A stretch of 64,000 nt of DNA, from assembly GCA_029204225.1 (NCBI GenBank), contig CM055103.1, positions 19,110,925-19,174,924 of the forward strand, in the 5' to 3' direction. How positions within the stretch are numbered: the stretch's first letter is position 1; each line of letters starts with the position of its first letter. The notes under the pieces were generated by a model. The model did no database searches, was not told the origin of the DNA, and saw nothing but the letters and a program-made list of their open reading frames with translations. This DNA is from Diphasiastrum complanatum (taxonomy: Eukaryota; Streptophyta; Lycopodiopsida; Lycopodiales; Lycopodiaceae). A program made the translations under genes and the position numbers. Shown in pieces: positions 11,312-20,800 of this stretch.

Positions 11312-11698
11312 AATAAATGCCTATTTTGCCCCTTCAGGCTTGTATACTTGTAACTTGTAAGTTGTGCATAAGACATGGGGGTAAAACATTTATGTACATA
11401 GTACACCCCACTTGTGCTAATTAGACAAGTAAATCAAGTAGGTTAAGGACCCATGTGGGTTCTAGAGCTAGAATTAGTAGCAAGACACCACCTCTATACA
11501 TAACATGCTATATGTAGCCCAAACTTTGGAGGGGTTTCCATGTCCTACTACACTTTGAATATTCATTCATGTTGTGTGAGCTTTGAAGTCCTCTCTCTCT
11601 TGCTTTTGTGTTCTACTCCATAGCTGGTTTTCTGAAGCTTTCATAGTGTGCTTACTATGCTGTTATGATACTCCATAGCTAGGCCTTGGAATTTGTCA
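11306..11698 (+). repeat. 3' LTR of the nested copia, 393 bp
   Basis: Matches the left LTR with five substitutions and 13 bp of extra sequence in two places. It ends TTTGTCA and is followed by the second GAGGT target duplication. Confidence 0.95.
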
Positions 11699-11703
11699 GA
11701 GGT

Positions 11704-13030
11704 GTGTCTGTGTATCTGCCTGTCTCAATAGCAAGCTGATGAGAAGCCCTAAGCTCACCGATACGGTAGCGTAGGCCGAAAGATAACGTCTGAGATAAAT
11801 AACCTGGCCGAATGGGAAGCCCGGAATCATCAAGCTGAAGAAGATGAGTGTGGTAGAAATGAAGCTTGAGCCGTGTTGGATCTGGGTGAGACCAGAAAGT
11901 GCAGATGTAAGCCCTGCAAACTCCGCAAAAATGATATCATGGAGAACTGACTGCTTCGCACGGATCATCCGGCTAAGCATGAGGATCTGCACATGTGAAA
12001 TATCACTCCAAGTATCATTGGATAAGCCTGGACACCACATCTCCGATGAATATAGAGCAACCGAAGAGACAGTAGCAGAAAATAGGCAACATCGCGTATC
12101 AGGATCACATGCACGTAGTACATAGAGGAACACCTCTCCAAATGGACAAGAGCAGAGTGCCCCTTGCAGAGCCTAGTCAATGCAGCTGGTCTAAAAGTGA
12201 GCAATGGACTAGTAAAAAGGACACCTAGGTATGTATAAGAGGCTACTATCTCCAATGGCTGCCCATCATAGTAGAATACCGTGTCTCTTGTATGCTGCCG
12301 ATTGGTGTTGAACACCATGACCTTAGTCTTACCAATGTTCACCATCAAACACCATGTCTGGCAGAAAGTATATAAAGCATCAAGGTGTCGCTGAAGTCCC
12401 AAAGCTGATCTTGATAGTAGTATCACATCATCCGCATATAGTAAAATCGGGATAACGATAACTGCCAAAGGACATCCATGATGCCATCTCCACCCTCTTC
12501 CCTAATAATCGGCTCAAGATCGTCAATGTATAGAGCAAAGAGTGTAGGGGACACAAAGGACATCCTTGCTTTACTCCCATTGTACTATGAATACAAGAGG
12601 ACCATCCATCACCATCCTGGAAGCGAGCCAACACTCTCACATACAACGTGATGATAGCAGCAATGATCTCCTGAGAAAAGCCAAGTGATGCCAGGCGCTG
12701 GCGTAAAAGGTGTCTTGGAACAAAATCAAAGGCTTTGCGGAAGTCCACAAAGTAACAATAAACCCTCTGCTTCCTGAACTTAGCCTCCTCAATAATACAT
12801 CTTAGGATGAATATCTAGTCAACAGTGGAGTAGCCGGCGCGAAAACCTGCTTGTCCCATAGCATGTAAACTCTTTGTCTCTGCCTGAGAGCTGATAATAG
12901 ACTGCAAAACTGATCCATATAGTTTGGCCATAGTGTGACTGATCATAATAATGCAGTAGTTGTCTACATTCAAAGGATCCCCCACTTTGAGTATAGGGTG
13001 TAAAAGGTTGGTGCACTAAGACGTAAGAGA
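11704..13030 (-). pseudogene. LINE ORF2 reverse transcriptase
   Basis: Read on the minus strand, the early RT region (about 13000-12760) carries a QAGFRAGYSTVDYIF-like segment in shifted frames. The catalytic regions follow: VDFRKAFDFVPRHLL (about 12750), GVKQGCPL (about 12560) and YADDVILLSRSALGLQ with VNIGKTKVMVF (about 12440-12310). The thumb and connection regions run down to the copia insertion point. Several frameshifts break the ORF. The motif set belongs to the non-LTR RT family but not to the FDKAYD/L1 subtype usual in flowering plants. Confidence 0.88.
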
Positions 13031-13144
13031 CCAAAAATGACAGATTGGTTAAAGATATGGGAAATGTACGGGGCGATAATGTGAGCGACTGGTTTTAGGA
13101 AGTCCATGCTTAAGAAGTCAACATCAGTGGCCTTACGAGTTTGA

Positions 13145-13188
13145 CCATTTTTAATGGCGTTTTCAACCATTTTTAATGGCGTTTTCAA
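13145..13188. repeat. 22-bp tandem duplication inside LINE
   Basis: Two perfect copies of a 22-bp unit starting CCATTTTTAATGG. As 22 is not a multiple of three, the duplication itself shifts the LINE reading frame. Confidence 0.9.
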
Positions 13189-13631
13189 CCATGGACGGAG
13201 TGAAGAGGGTGAATTCTGATGGGCGTGGGAAAAGAGAAATGGAAAGAGAGTCTATTGTATATAGTTTGGTAGCATAATTTATCCATGACTCTATAGCAAT
13301 AGGAACGGGTTTACAAGGGGTTTTTAGAGAACAACCGCCAAAAGGTGGAGGATGGGCTGGCCATAGCATCGACAAGTTTTTGTCCCAAGGACTGTAGATA
13401 AGTTGTCTTTTTTTTCAGAGTCACTTTGTGATACTCATTTTGTTTCAAGGCTAAGGTGTGAGAAAAGTGGTATCTAGAGTAAACAACTTGTTTATGCAGT
13501 GAGAAACATTCCATGTCATACCATCTGTTGCGGGTGCGTTTATGAGATGAGAAAGTTTTCGAAGGATATGCAGTATTGGCAAATTGTGAGAGAGAGAGAG
13601 AGAAGAGAGAGAGAGTAGGATGTATATTAGG

Positions 13632-14024
13632 TCATGCGATATGCCCAAGGCAAAAAGATAGGCGTGAATGGTCGGACAATGTAGTGGAAGAGATGTGAAA
13701 ATCAGAGATGAGAGAGATAAGAGGGGGGGATCCCATGAGATAATCCACCACACTATGACCGCCGCTATGAGGATGGCACGTGAAGGGACTAGAATTGGGC
13801 CAGTATAGACATGCAACCCCACCTGAATCTCTGCTGCTCATAATCTCTGTCTCTGCCCTAAATGCTGAATACCATCGAAATCCAAAAAATTCCGGTAATC
13901 CCCTCAAGGAGCTCTCATGTGTCTCCGTGACAAATAGAATGTCTCCATGTGTAATGAAGTCCAAAAGATCACCCGTTGTCGAAGATGAGTGTATCCCATT
14001 ACAATTCAAAACACCTAAACGCAA
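13632..14024 (-). pseudogene. LINE endonuclease domain with internal deletion
   Basis: The minus-strand ORF2 opens at 14024 with MRLGVLNCNGI, the start of an AP-type endonuclease. The catalytic ETH segment follows (LFVTETHESS), then SSRDSGGVACLY. The middle of the domain is missing: the frame passes quickly to GGHSVVDYLMGSPPL and SDHSRLSFCLG, the C-terminal SDH motif. The domain is about 130 residues here against about 220 in the family, so target nicking would be lost. It lies some 57 bp downstream of the ORF1 stop. Confidence 0.88.
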
Positions 14025-14041
14025 TGGAGAAGGTGATGGAT

Positions 14042-14075
14042 GGGGGCCCGGGGCACTCCCATGCCCGGGGCCCCC
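14042..14075 (-). other. GC-rich hairpin between LINE ORF1 and ORF2
   Basis: A 14-bp arm GGGGGCCCGGGGCA pairs with the following TGCCCGGGGCCCCC across a 6-base loop, with one mismatch. It lies between the ORF1 stop (14082-14084) and the ORF2 start (14024). It could affect ORF2 translation by reinitiation or pausing, but this is inference. Confidence 0.8.
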
Positions 14076-14081
14076 GGCTAC

Positions 14082-15126
14082 CTAGTGTGACTTGCCATCA
14101 ATGTTTTTAACCTGTCCATCTCTGTAGATAGCAATTTTGCCCTACTCACGAGCTTCATGAAAAGTTCTTCGATGTTCTTCCACCTGAATAAATGTAAGGT
14201 CATCATCCAAATAGATTTTGGTACCCTTGAGTTTGGATTTAAGCCGGAGGACCGATCTGCATTCTTCCAATGATGTAAAGTGAATGACAAGCGTAGCATT
14301 ATCTTTCTTTGGTTGCCAAACTTTATCAATTCCATTGCTATGATGGGACAGCGTAGTGCTCAAAAAGTTAATTGCTTCCTGTAATGCATTTTGGGTATCG
14401 AGAATGCCACGAACTCTATGCGATTTTTGTTCTCTCAATTTTTCTTCCGACAAAGTGGCAGCAATGAAACTCGACATGTGGTTACCTTCATTGCCGCCTT
14501 TGAGGAGTGATGCCCACGTTTTGGTGGATTCGTTGTGTTGGGTCAGCTCTTGTTGTATTTCCTGGATCTTTGTTGCAGCCCCATCATTGAGCGAAGGAAT
14601 GGCACTGAAATCTGTAAAGGCTGTCTGCAACCGACTGTTTTCCTCTCGTAAATGATTAACCTCATCTAGGTGATTGGACCTCAACTTTAAGAGATTTCAG
14701 TTCACAGGCAAGAAAGGTTTCGAAGGATTTGGTGCTAGAATAGTCCACCGTAGAAAGAAAGGGGGTAAGAGGGACTAGAAAGAAAGGGGGTAAGAGGGAC
14801 GGATAGGGTATGAGGGTCGGTGATAGGACTGGCTGTAGGAATAGGAACCGGGGACAGGGAGGGGGGCTGAGGCACAACCCCCTGCTGTCCGGTAGCAACA
14901 AGTCCATCATGCTGCCAGGCAGCAGGGAATACAGGGCAAGCCTGCTGCGCAACAGTAGATAAGCCCTGCTGCTGCGCAGCAGGTACATCAGCAGCAGAAC
15001 AGGCCTGCTGCTATGCAGGTACAAGAGGAGCAGAACAGACCTGCTGCGCAGCAAAGGGAGGAGGGGTGGGGGAGGGGGAAGGAGGAGATACGGAGGAGGG
15101 GGAGGGCGAAGTAGGGGGGGTAGCAA
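14082..15126 (-). pseudogene. LINE ORF1 (coiled coil and RRM-like protein)
   Basis: The minus strand from 14684 to about 14082 encodes a charged protein with a coiled coil (HLREENSRLQ), then a central conserved region ending KLKGTKIYLDDDLT and a tail GKIAIYRDGQV. This order is typical of LINE ORF1 RNA-binding proteins of this class. One in-frame stop separates HEARE from GKIAIYRDGQV. Upstream (15126-14690) the translation is Pro/Leu/Ser-rich and full of CAG/CTG runs, so the N-terminal part is uncertain and probably frameshifted. ORF1 would package the LINE RNA in cis with the ORF2 enzyme. Confidence 0.75.
14870..15060. repeat. Imperfect CTG/CAG array with palindromic units
   Basis: CCTGCTG and GCAGCAGG blocks recur, including the perfect palindrome CCTGCTGCGCAGCAGG embedded in a longer run. 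The array lies in the proposed N-terminal part of LINE ORF1 and on the minus strand would give glutamine/alanine-rich segments. Confidence 0.75.
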
Positions 15127-15266
15127 CTAGGGCGATGAAGGGGGAGGAGAAGCTAGCATGGGGGGAGCGTGGGGAAAGGTGGGGGGGGAGCGTGGGCTCC
15201 CCCGGATCTTCTTTTTGGCTATGGAGAGGGAGAGGGAGATGGAGGAGAAGTAGCTAGTTCGCTGGG

Positions 15267-15269
<3 letters not shown>

Positions 15270-15318
<49 letters not shown>
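15270..15318. repeat. (GA)n microsatellite at LINE 5' end
   Basis: Pure GA for about 49 bp at the 5' side of the LINE. On the LINE strand this is (TC)n just upstream of ORF1. Confidence 0.95.
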
Positions 15319-15324
<6 letters not shown>

Positions 15325-15330
15325 TTTTTG

Positions 15331-17322
15331 GATTTAGGGTTTTTTTGGGTTAGTGTTTTTTTAAGGTTCAAGATGAAAAATAGCAATAATCATATAGTCA
15401 CTTATGGAAAAAGTGCCTTGAATTGCAAAAACGACAAACACAAAGTCGTTCATTCAATATATTGCCTAAAATGGCAATTTTTTGTTGTCTCTGGACACCA
15501 CACATGACATGAGAAGACACCATTTGAGCTCCTCTTTCCAACGATCTATGATTCACTCTAACATAATAACACTTGATGCCTGCTTTCTGCTCAAACGAGG
15601 TTTTTTCTACATGCTTTACGGCACAAACCCTAATAGCAAGAGTGCCAAACATTTGTCCCACTCCCGAACACTAAAAAAATTTGAATGATCATTTCCTTTA
15701 ATTGCCTAATTATCACATTAAGTAAACAAACACTTTGCTAACTCGAGCAGTCAGTATTTTCAACTACCCAACTATCCTACTAAATACAATACAATCGTCT
15801 ACTCGAGATAATTCGTACGGTCAAGTATCGAAAGTTGTGAGATAGACCGTCTACCCAATAGTCAGTACAGTCATCTACATTAAGTAATCGATACAATCGA
15901 TTGCTTACACATACCCCCAAATGATGAACTAGTTAGCTACTTACATGCAAAGTGTAATCTTACATGTTGGATCATATCACGATTTTGATTAAAGAATAAG
16001 TATTATACTACCAACTGAAATATTTTTGAATGCCAACTGAAAAATTGATATTGTGGAAATAATTTGAGGTGTAACAGAGAGGAACTAATAATAGAGAATT
16101 TTAAGGAATTAAGTACTAAAGCGTGCCTATAGTCAAATCTCATGTTCTCTAGATTAAAATTTCAATAGAACAATGTCATTACTACAGATATATATCAACA
16201 AGTTGAAAATAGATCTCGACTCTCATCCTCTACAAAAACTCATAGAAATCATATGACATCAAGAATACTAAAGGTCTTCTAATACAACTTCAAGAAGGGT
16301 CCAATAAACTTGAGTCTCTTAGAAAAAAACATTATTAACATCTAAGTTACTTCTAGTATATACAAAAACAATTTCCTATGCTCACAAACCCAAAAGAAAA
16401 GAAGGTACAAAAGGACATGCCAAGAATGTTTCAATCATAAACTAGCATCTAGGCACCAGAAAAAATTTATAGTATATGAAAACTTTCAAATGATTGATTG
16501 TGTTAGTCTTGTGTAAGCATGGACCATTAGGATGTGATATGGACAAATATGGTTTGCCATGTCATCCCAATTTGCTTTGTTGAGTTCCAATCTTTCACAA
16601 GTTCCGATGACATTGATCACCTTTAGGCTTGTTACACACACCATAATTGGCTCCAAGAAGGATGCTTAAGAGACTACAGCTTCTTATCAAGTGACAATAT
16701 GTGGAGTAAATGAACTAAACCTTTCAAACGGTTAAATTGTTGACTCTATCATTTTTCCCTAACAAACACAATGCGATTAAAGTGCGCATAACCTCAGAAT
16801 AGGCAAAAATCACTAGATTCTTTTAATTCTACACATATAGCGCACAATAGCACATCACAATGTGCACGGGCGAATTATCTCTACATGTAATAATAGAAAC
16901 ACTTCTCCAAACCATTTTTCGATTAGAAAAACCATCAAATCATAATCGTACACGTTTACAATGCAACTTGCCAACCGATATGTAATAGATTACTATTATC
17001 ATGTTGAAAATAGCACACATCGTCACACATGTGGAAAAAAAATGATATATATGATTTTTGCCTACTAAAAGGAGGCTTAGTATCTACAAGAGATTCACGT
17101 CATTCAACAATTTGAGAATTCTCGATGGCATTTGTAAATCAAATTGGTACAAAAGCAACCAGGCCATGTGAACTATGCTGGTGCACTGAAACCATATGAC
17201 GCCTTATATAGAAACCAAAATTGGCCATGATGCAATGGACATAGCTCACATTATCATATCCCGTTGCTTGATACAAGTAAAAAATATAGACCTAGTCAAA
17301 TAGGAGGCCCCTACATGACCTA
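15331..17322. other. AT-rich stretch with no recognised gene
   Basis: I checked both strands for domain motifs and found none. Open frames are short and lack a coding pattern. A few CGATACAATCGAT-like short palindromes occur near 15790-15905. Confidence 0.5.
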
Positions 17323-17595
17323 TCAACTTCTCTGATAAAAAACGCTCATGCTGTAGGTTCCAACACCAACATGGATTTTCTTGCAAGTCTCGAGATCTTC
17401 ATAAAAACTCAAAGGTCGCTGACCATCACCAACTGCTAAAGGGAACCAACAAAACCTCGTAGCCTAAATGATGGCACTTATTTGAAAAGCCATTCCTGCA
17501 TTGCATCTCCAGCTGCACAGAAATCTACAATGAACATATTCACCTTCTTGTAAGACTTCCAATAGAAGGAAAGCAATATGCAACAGCGACAACTC
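17323..17595 (-). pseudogene. Possible coding remnant, unrecognised
   Basis: One minus-strand frame is open for about 91 codons apart from a single TAG near its middle. The downstream half ends ..FYQRS and includes GDGQRPLSFYEDLETCKK, which has a protein-like composition. A splice-acceptor-like TTCCCTTTAG precedes that half. I do not recognise a family. It could be a decayed gene, a pair of exons, or chance. It lies on the same strand as, and downstream of, the promoter-like segment at 19.6-20.1 kb. Confidence 0.25.
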
Positions 17596-18680
17596 TCTAA
17601 GCACCTAATTTTGTATAAAACCCTCGATAATATTGTGCAGTTTTCACCTAGGAAAACAGCATATCAGGATCTCCCGTCTAATGTAGGAGCATAAGAACAT
17701 AACTAAATCAACGGTACTACTACTCAGTAGCAACTCCTTTCCCCCTTATAGGATCTTAATTGCATAATTTGGTTCATTATTTTTATAAACTATTATGTTT
17801 TCAAACTTTCAAAGTGATTCAAACGCAAACTCGAGAACCCACCTTTTCACTTGAACACACGATCCATCTAGTCAAACGCCTGTATGCTCTTACCCCTGAT
17901 AACTGTATTCTTCAACCCACTTTACCAGAATTTAGACAAAACTGCAGGAAATTTACAGAAACATTGCACCTGCAAATGGTCGAGACAAGAAGTTACCAGT
18001 CACATAGCAATCTCTAACATGCAACAAAGGCATGGTCACCTACTCATGCTAGGGCCTGGTCACCTCATGCTAAGAAACTAATAATTGAACAATTGCTTGG
18101 TTCCTATGAATTGCTGCCAAACAGTAGATGTGGATACAAAAACCAGGAGAGACAATCTAAATGGAGAATTGGAAGTAGAAGTTGAAACTTCTGAAAGGAG
18201 TCAGTATACAGATATAAGCTGCATACTCTGAATTGATAAGAGCATGTGAACATGGTTTATGGAAACTGTGGTAATCAACTGAGGTCTTACTAATCAACAC
18301 CACCTACGCTATTTGTACTGGAATTTACAGATGATTAGAGAAACTTAAGATTTTTTCCAAATATTTAAACATTCATGAAGGTTCCCCCTCCAATTTTTTG
18401 AGCTCAGATGAAAATGCATTCCACACTGATAAGTCTAATTCACAAAATTCACTGACCTATTTAGACCATAAAAGTCCATGACCATAAATTCACATGCCCA
18501 TACAGATTATTCAGTGCTAGGAAACAACTTGACCACTTTGGTGAATCAATCTATTGTAGGAAAAGGTGCTTGAAATTTTTGCAGCACATCTTAAGATCAT
18601 AAGGGTCACAGGCTTTGGGTGATTTTCAAGAGATCTCAATTGGTGATTTGAATAATTTCCCTAACAGACTTGCCAAAGCC
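17596..18680. other. AT-rich stretch, nothing recognised
   Basis: The one longer + strand frame (17760-18017) has no recognisable motif and no coding support. Confidence 0.45.
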
Positions 18681-18800
18681 TCTCAAATGACCCTGACCAC
18701 CGATAAACAATGTCAATAAAAGACCTTCCCCCATACATACTCTCAAATGACCCTGACCACCGATAAACAATGTCAATAAAAGACCTTCCCTCATACATAA
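18681..18800. repeat. 60-bp tandem duplication
   Basis: Two adjacent 60-bp units starting TCTCAAATGACCCTGACC differ at only two positions, one C/T and the last base, so the duplication is recent. Confidence 0.95.
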
Positions 18801-18934
18801 AGAGTTTTCCAAGTAACTAGCAAATTATCAAGAGTTTTGTGAGCAATTCACAAACTTTTGGTGAGTTTCAACATTAACATAAGAGATGACTCACTAACTT
18901 GTGAAAATTTACTTCCAAAAAGGTGAGTTTGATG

Positions 18935-19390
18935 TGACTAACAATACGCTGAAAATTGCCATCCAGATAATTTGCACCAAAAACTTCAAGGTCACAAAAA
19001 AAATTAACGTAATTCCACAATCTGCTAAAAATTGTCATCTAGAGGTATAATTTGCATCAAAAGCTTAAAATTCATACCAGGAATCAACGCAATTCCACAA
19101 TTGGCTAAATATTATCATCTAGATGTAAAATTATCACCAAATTAGTACCAGGAATCGACGCAATTCCATAATCCGCTAGAAACTATCATCTAGAAGCATA
19201 ACTTACTCCAAAAGCTTAAACATTAACACCAGGAATCAACGCAATTCCACAATCCGCTACAGAATATCATGCAGATGATTTGCAACCAAACCATATGCAC
19301 CAATATCAGGAAAAAACGCAATTTCACATCAGCTACAAATTATCATCCGGAAGTACAATTTGCACCAAAAGCTCAAATATCAATACCAGA
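18935..19390. repeat. Degenerate minisatellite, unit about 71-81 bp
   Basis: The core AATTCCACAA followed by CCGCTA-like and ATCATCTAGA-like blocks recurs at 19011, 19091, 19162, 19243 and 19320. Each copy also has a GCACCAAAAGCTTAAA-like block and an ACCAGGAATCAACGC block. Copies differ by perhaps 15-25%, which indicates an old array. Confidence 0.85.
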
Positions 19391-19607
19391 ATTCCAAGGT
19401 TGCCCGTGATTTTGAGCACAGTATTGAACTAAAGTGACTAAATCATCTGTGTTTGGTTCAAAGACACCACATCCTAGGCAAAACATTGATTGCGTGCAAC
19501 TGAAGCAAACATAGGCGAAAGAAATCCCGCAGTAGATTCAATTATCAGAAGAAAATCCGCAGGGAAAGATGTCAGAAAAGAAGGCGCAAATCACAGGATA
19601 CTTACAG

Positions 19608-20070
19608 AATTGAAGTGATGCTTTACGGGATTGAAGGCGGCCTGATCGTGGAAGCGAGCAGCATCACTGAGGTCGCTGCCCTAAATCGGGGGATGGCGTC
19701 GTCGAAGCTGGCAAGCAAAACGATCCAGGAAAAACAAACGCAAAATAGAATGCCAAAAGCAATGCAAATCCTCTATATAATGAGAAACAGGGAGGGGGCC
19801 TTGAAGGCACTGGCTCGTTCTCAGCAAGTCCTTTGGATGCCAGCCACGTCTACAGCCTACCATCTACGGTCGATTTCTAACACGTGGCAATATTTGGATG
19901 GCTAGGATGGAATCCAACGGTGGCGGGCTGAAACAGTGGCGTGCGCCGAGCCCCTTGGAAGCGTCGGGAGTCGTCACACATAAAGGCAGGCATCTGCCAA
20001 TTGCATCTTGACACGTGGCATGGACTCCGTGTCGATTTGGCCTTTTTGGACCTGTCCTCGGTAGGCTTGG
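19608..20070 (-). promoter_or_regulatory. Promoter-like segment with two ABRE/G-box sites and TATA
   Basis: This GC-richer segment contains two identical ACACGTGGCA sequences (about 19879-19888 and 20010-20019), which include the palindromic G-box CACGTG and the ABRE core ACGTGGC. Downstream on the minus strand lies a TATA-like TTATATAG near 19772-19780. About 160 bp further on the same strand is a strong splice-donor-like GTAAGT at about 19608. The order distal G-boxes, TATA, leader exon, donor fits a minus-strand transcription unit. No coding exons could be confirmed further downstream. In plants such sites are bound by bZIP factors in abscisic-acid, seed or light responses. Confidence 0.5.
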
Positions 20071-20620
20071 CACGCCAAAAACATGCCCTTTTTTTCTAAT
20101 TAAATAATTATTATTATAAATTATTATAATAAAGTATTATTGTAGATTATAAATATTTAAATCTATTGAAATTTTAGTTTGAAAAATATTTAGATTTAAT
20201 GAAATTTTAATTTGGGAGAGTGAGTACCTTGGAAAAAAGTTTATTTTGCTCTTTCTTGCAATTTTAAATATTTATTATTTTTAATAATAATGATTGTAGC
20301 TTATTATTCTTATTGTAAATTATAAATATTTGCTTTTATCACAATTTTAGTTTGGGAAAGTACCTTGGAGGCTACTAGACCCTTTCCTGGAAAGTGCATT
20401 GACCATGTCTCATTATAGTAATAGTAAGTAATTGAAGCATATATTTGGTTTTTTTCCTTTATGTTTCGAGATTTGAATAGGATAATGTCTGAGTCGAGGC
20501 ATTCGAAAGTTCGCCAAGGCTTTACGCCTGGAGGGCATGCTTGAGAACACGCCGCAAAGTTTAGTTAATATAGTAAAAAATTATAGATGCAATCTGTGAG
20601 TGTTTATGTACACTAGATAA
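20071..20620. other. AT-rich stretch, nothing recognised
   Basis: Contains TTATTAT/ATAATAA runs and two related blocks around TTTAGTTTGGGAAAGT/TTTAATTTGGGAGAGT (about 20210 and 20345), but no gene. Confidence 0.5.
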
Positions 20621-20800
20621 TGGGCATGGGTGCCTATTCTAGTGGGTAAGGAGCTAACATGGCATTTCCCGTTAGACTCATAGGGTAAGCCAAAAGTGCC
20701 ATGTGAGCTTGAAACCCACCATAATAAGAAGCTGACATGAAATTTTTGGCTTGCCCTACCAAGCTAAGCAAAAATGCCATGCCAATAGCTCCTTACCCAT
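20621..20800. mobile_element. Fold-back or MITE-like nested inverted repeat
   Basis: Two arm pairs nest inside each other. The outer arms are GGGTAAGGAGCT..ATGGCATTT (20644-20667) and its complement at 20772-20798. The inner arms are AGGGTAAGCCAAAA..GAGCTT (20682-20710) and its complement at 20729-20757. The whole could fold into one long hairpin. The outer arms also share CATGGGT further out. No clear target duplication was found. Confidence 0.7.

Larger units (their letters stand above)
6405..11698 (+). mobile_element. Nearly complete Ty1/copia, 5294 bp
   Basis: LTRs lie at 6405-6784 and 11306-11698, both TGTTGA...TTTGTCA. A primer-binding site follows the left LTR directly and a polypurine run precedes the right one. 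The element is flanked by perfect GAGGT duplications (6400-6404 and 11699-11703). The internal order is gag, protease, integrase, RT, RNase H, which defines the copia superfamily. Comparing the LTRs by eye gives 5 substitutions plus 3-bp and 10-bp indels, so the insertion is fairly young. The coding region nevertheless carries at least five frameshifts and two in-frame stops, so this copy is not autonomous. It sits inside the LINE. Confidence 0.95.
5747..15330 (-). mobile_element. Non-LTR retrotransposon (LINE), split by a copia
   Basis: A minus-strand LINE runs from a 5' region near 15330 through ORF1 (about 15126-14082), endonuclease (14024-13632), RT (about 13000-11965) and a C-terminal cysteine/histidine region that resumes at 6399-6131. 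The 3' untranslated part extends to about 5747 and contains short GATAGACA-type repeats near 6060-6120. Without the 5294-bp copia it is roughly 4.3 kb, shorter than a full element because of deletions. RT motifs such as VDFRKAFD, GVKQGCPL and YADDVILLS differ from the usual angiosperm L1 pattern. The exact ends and target-site duplication are not resolved. Confidence 0.8.
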
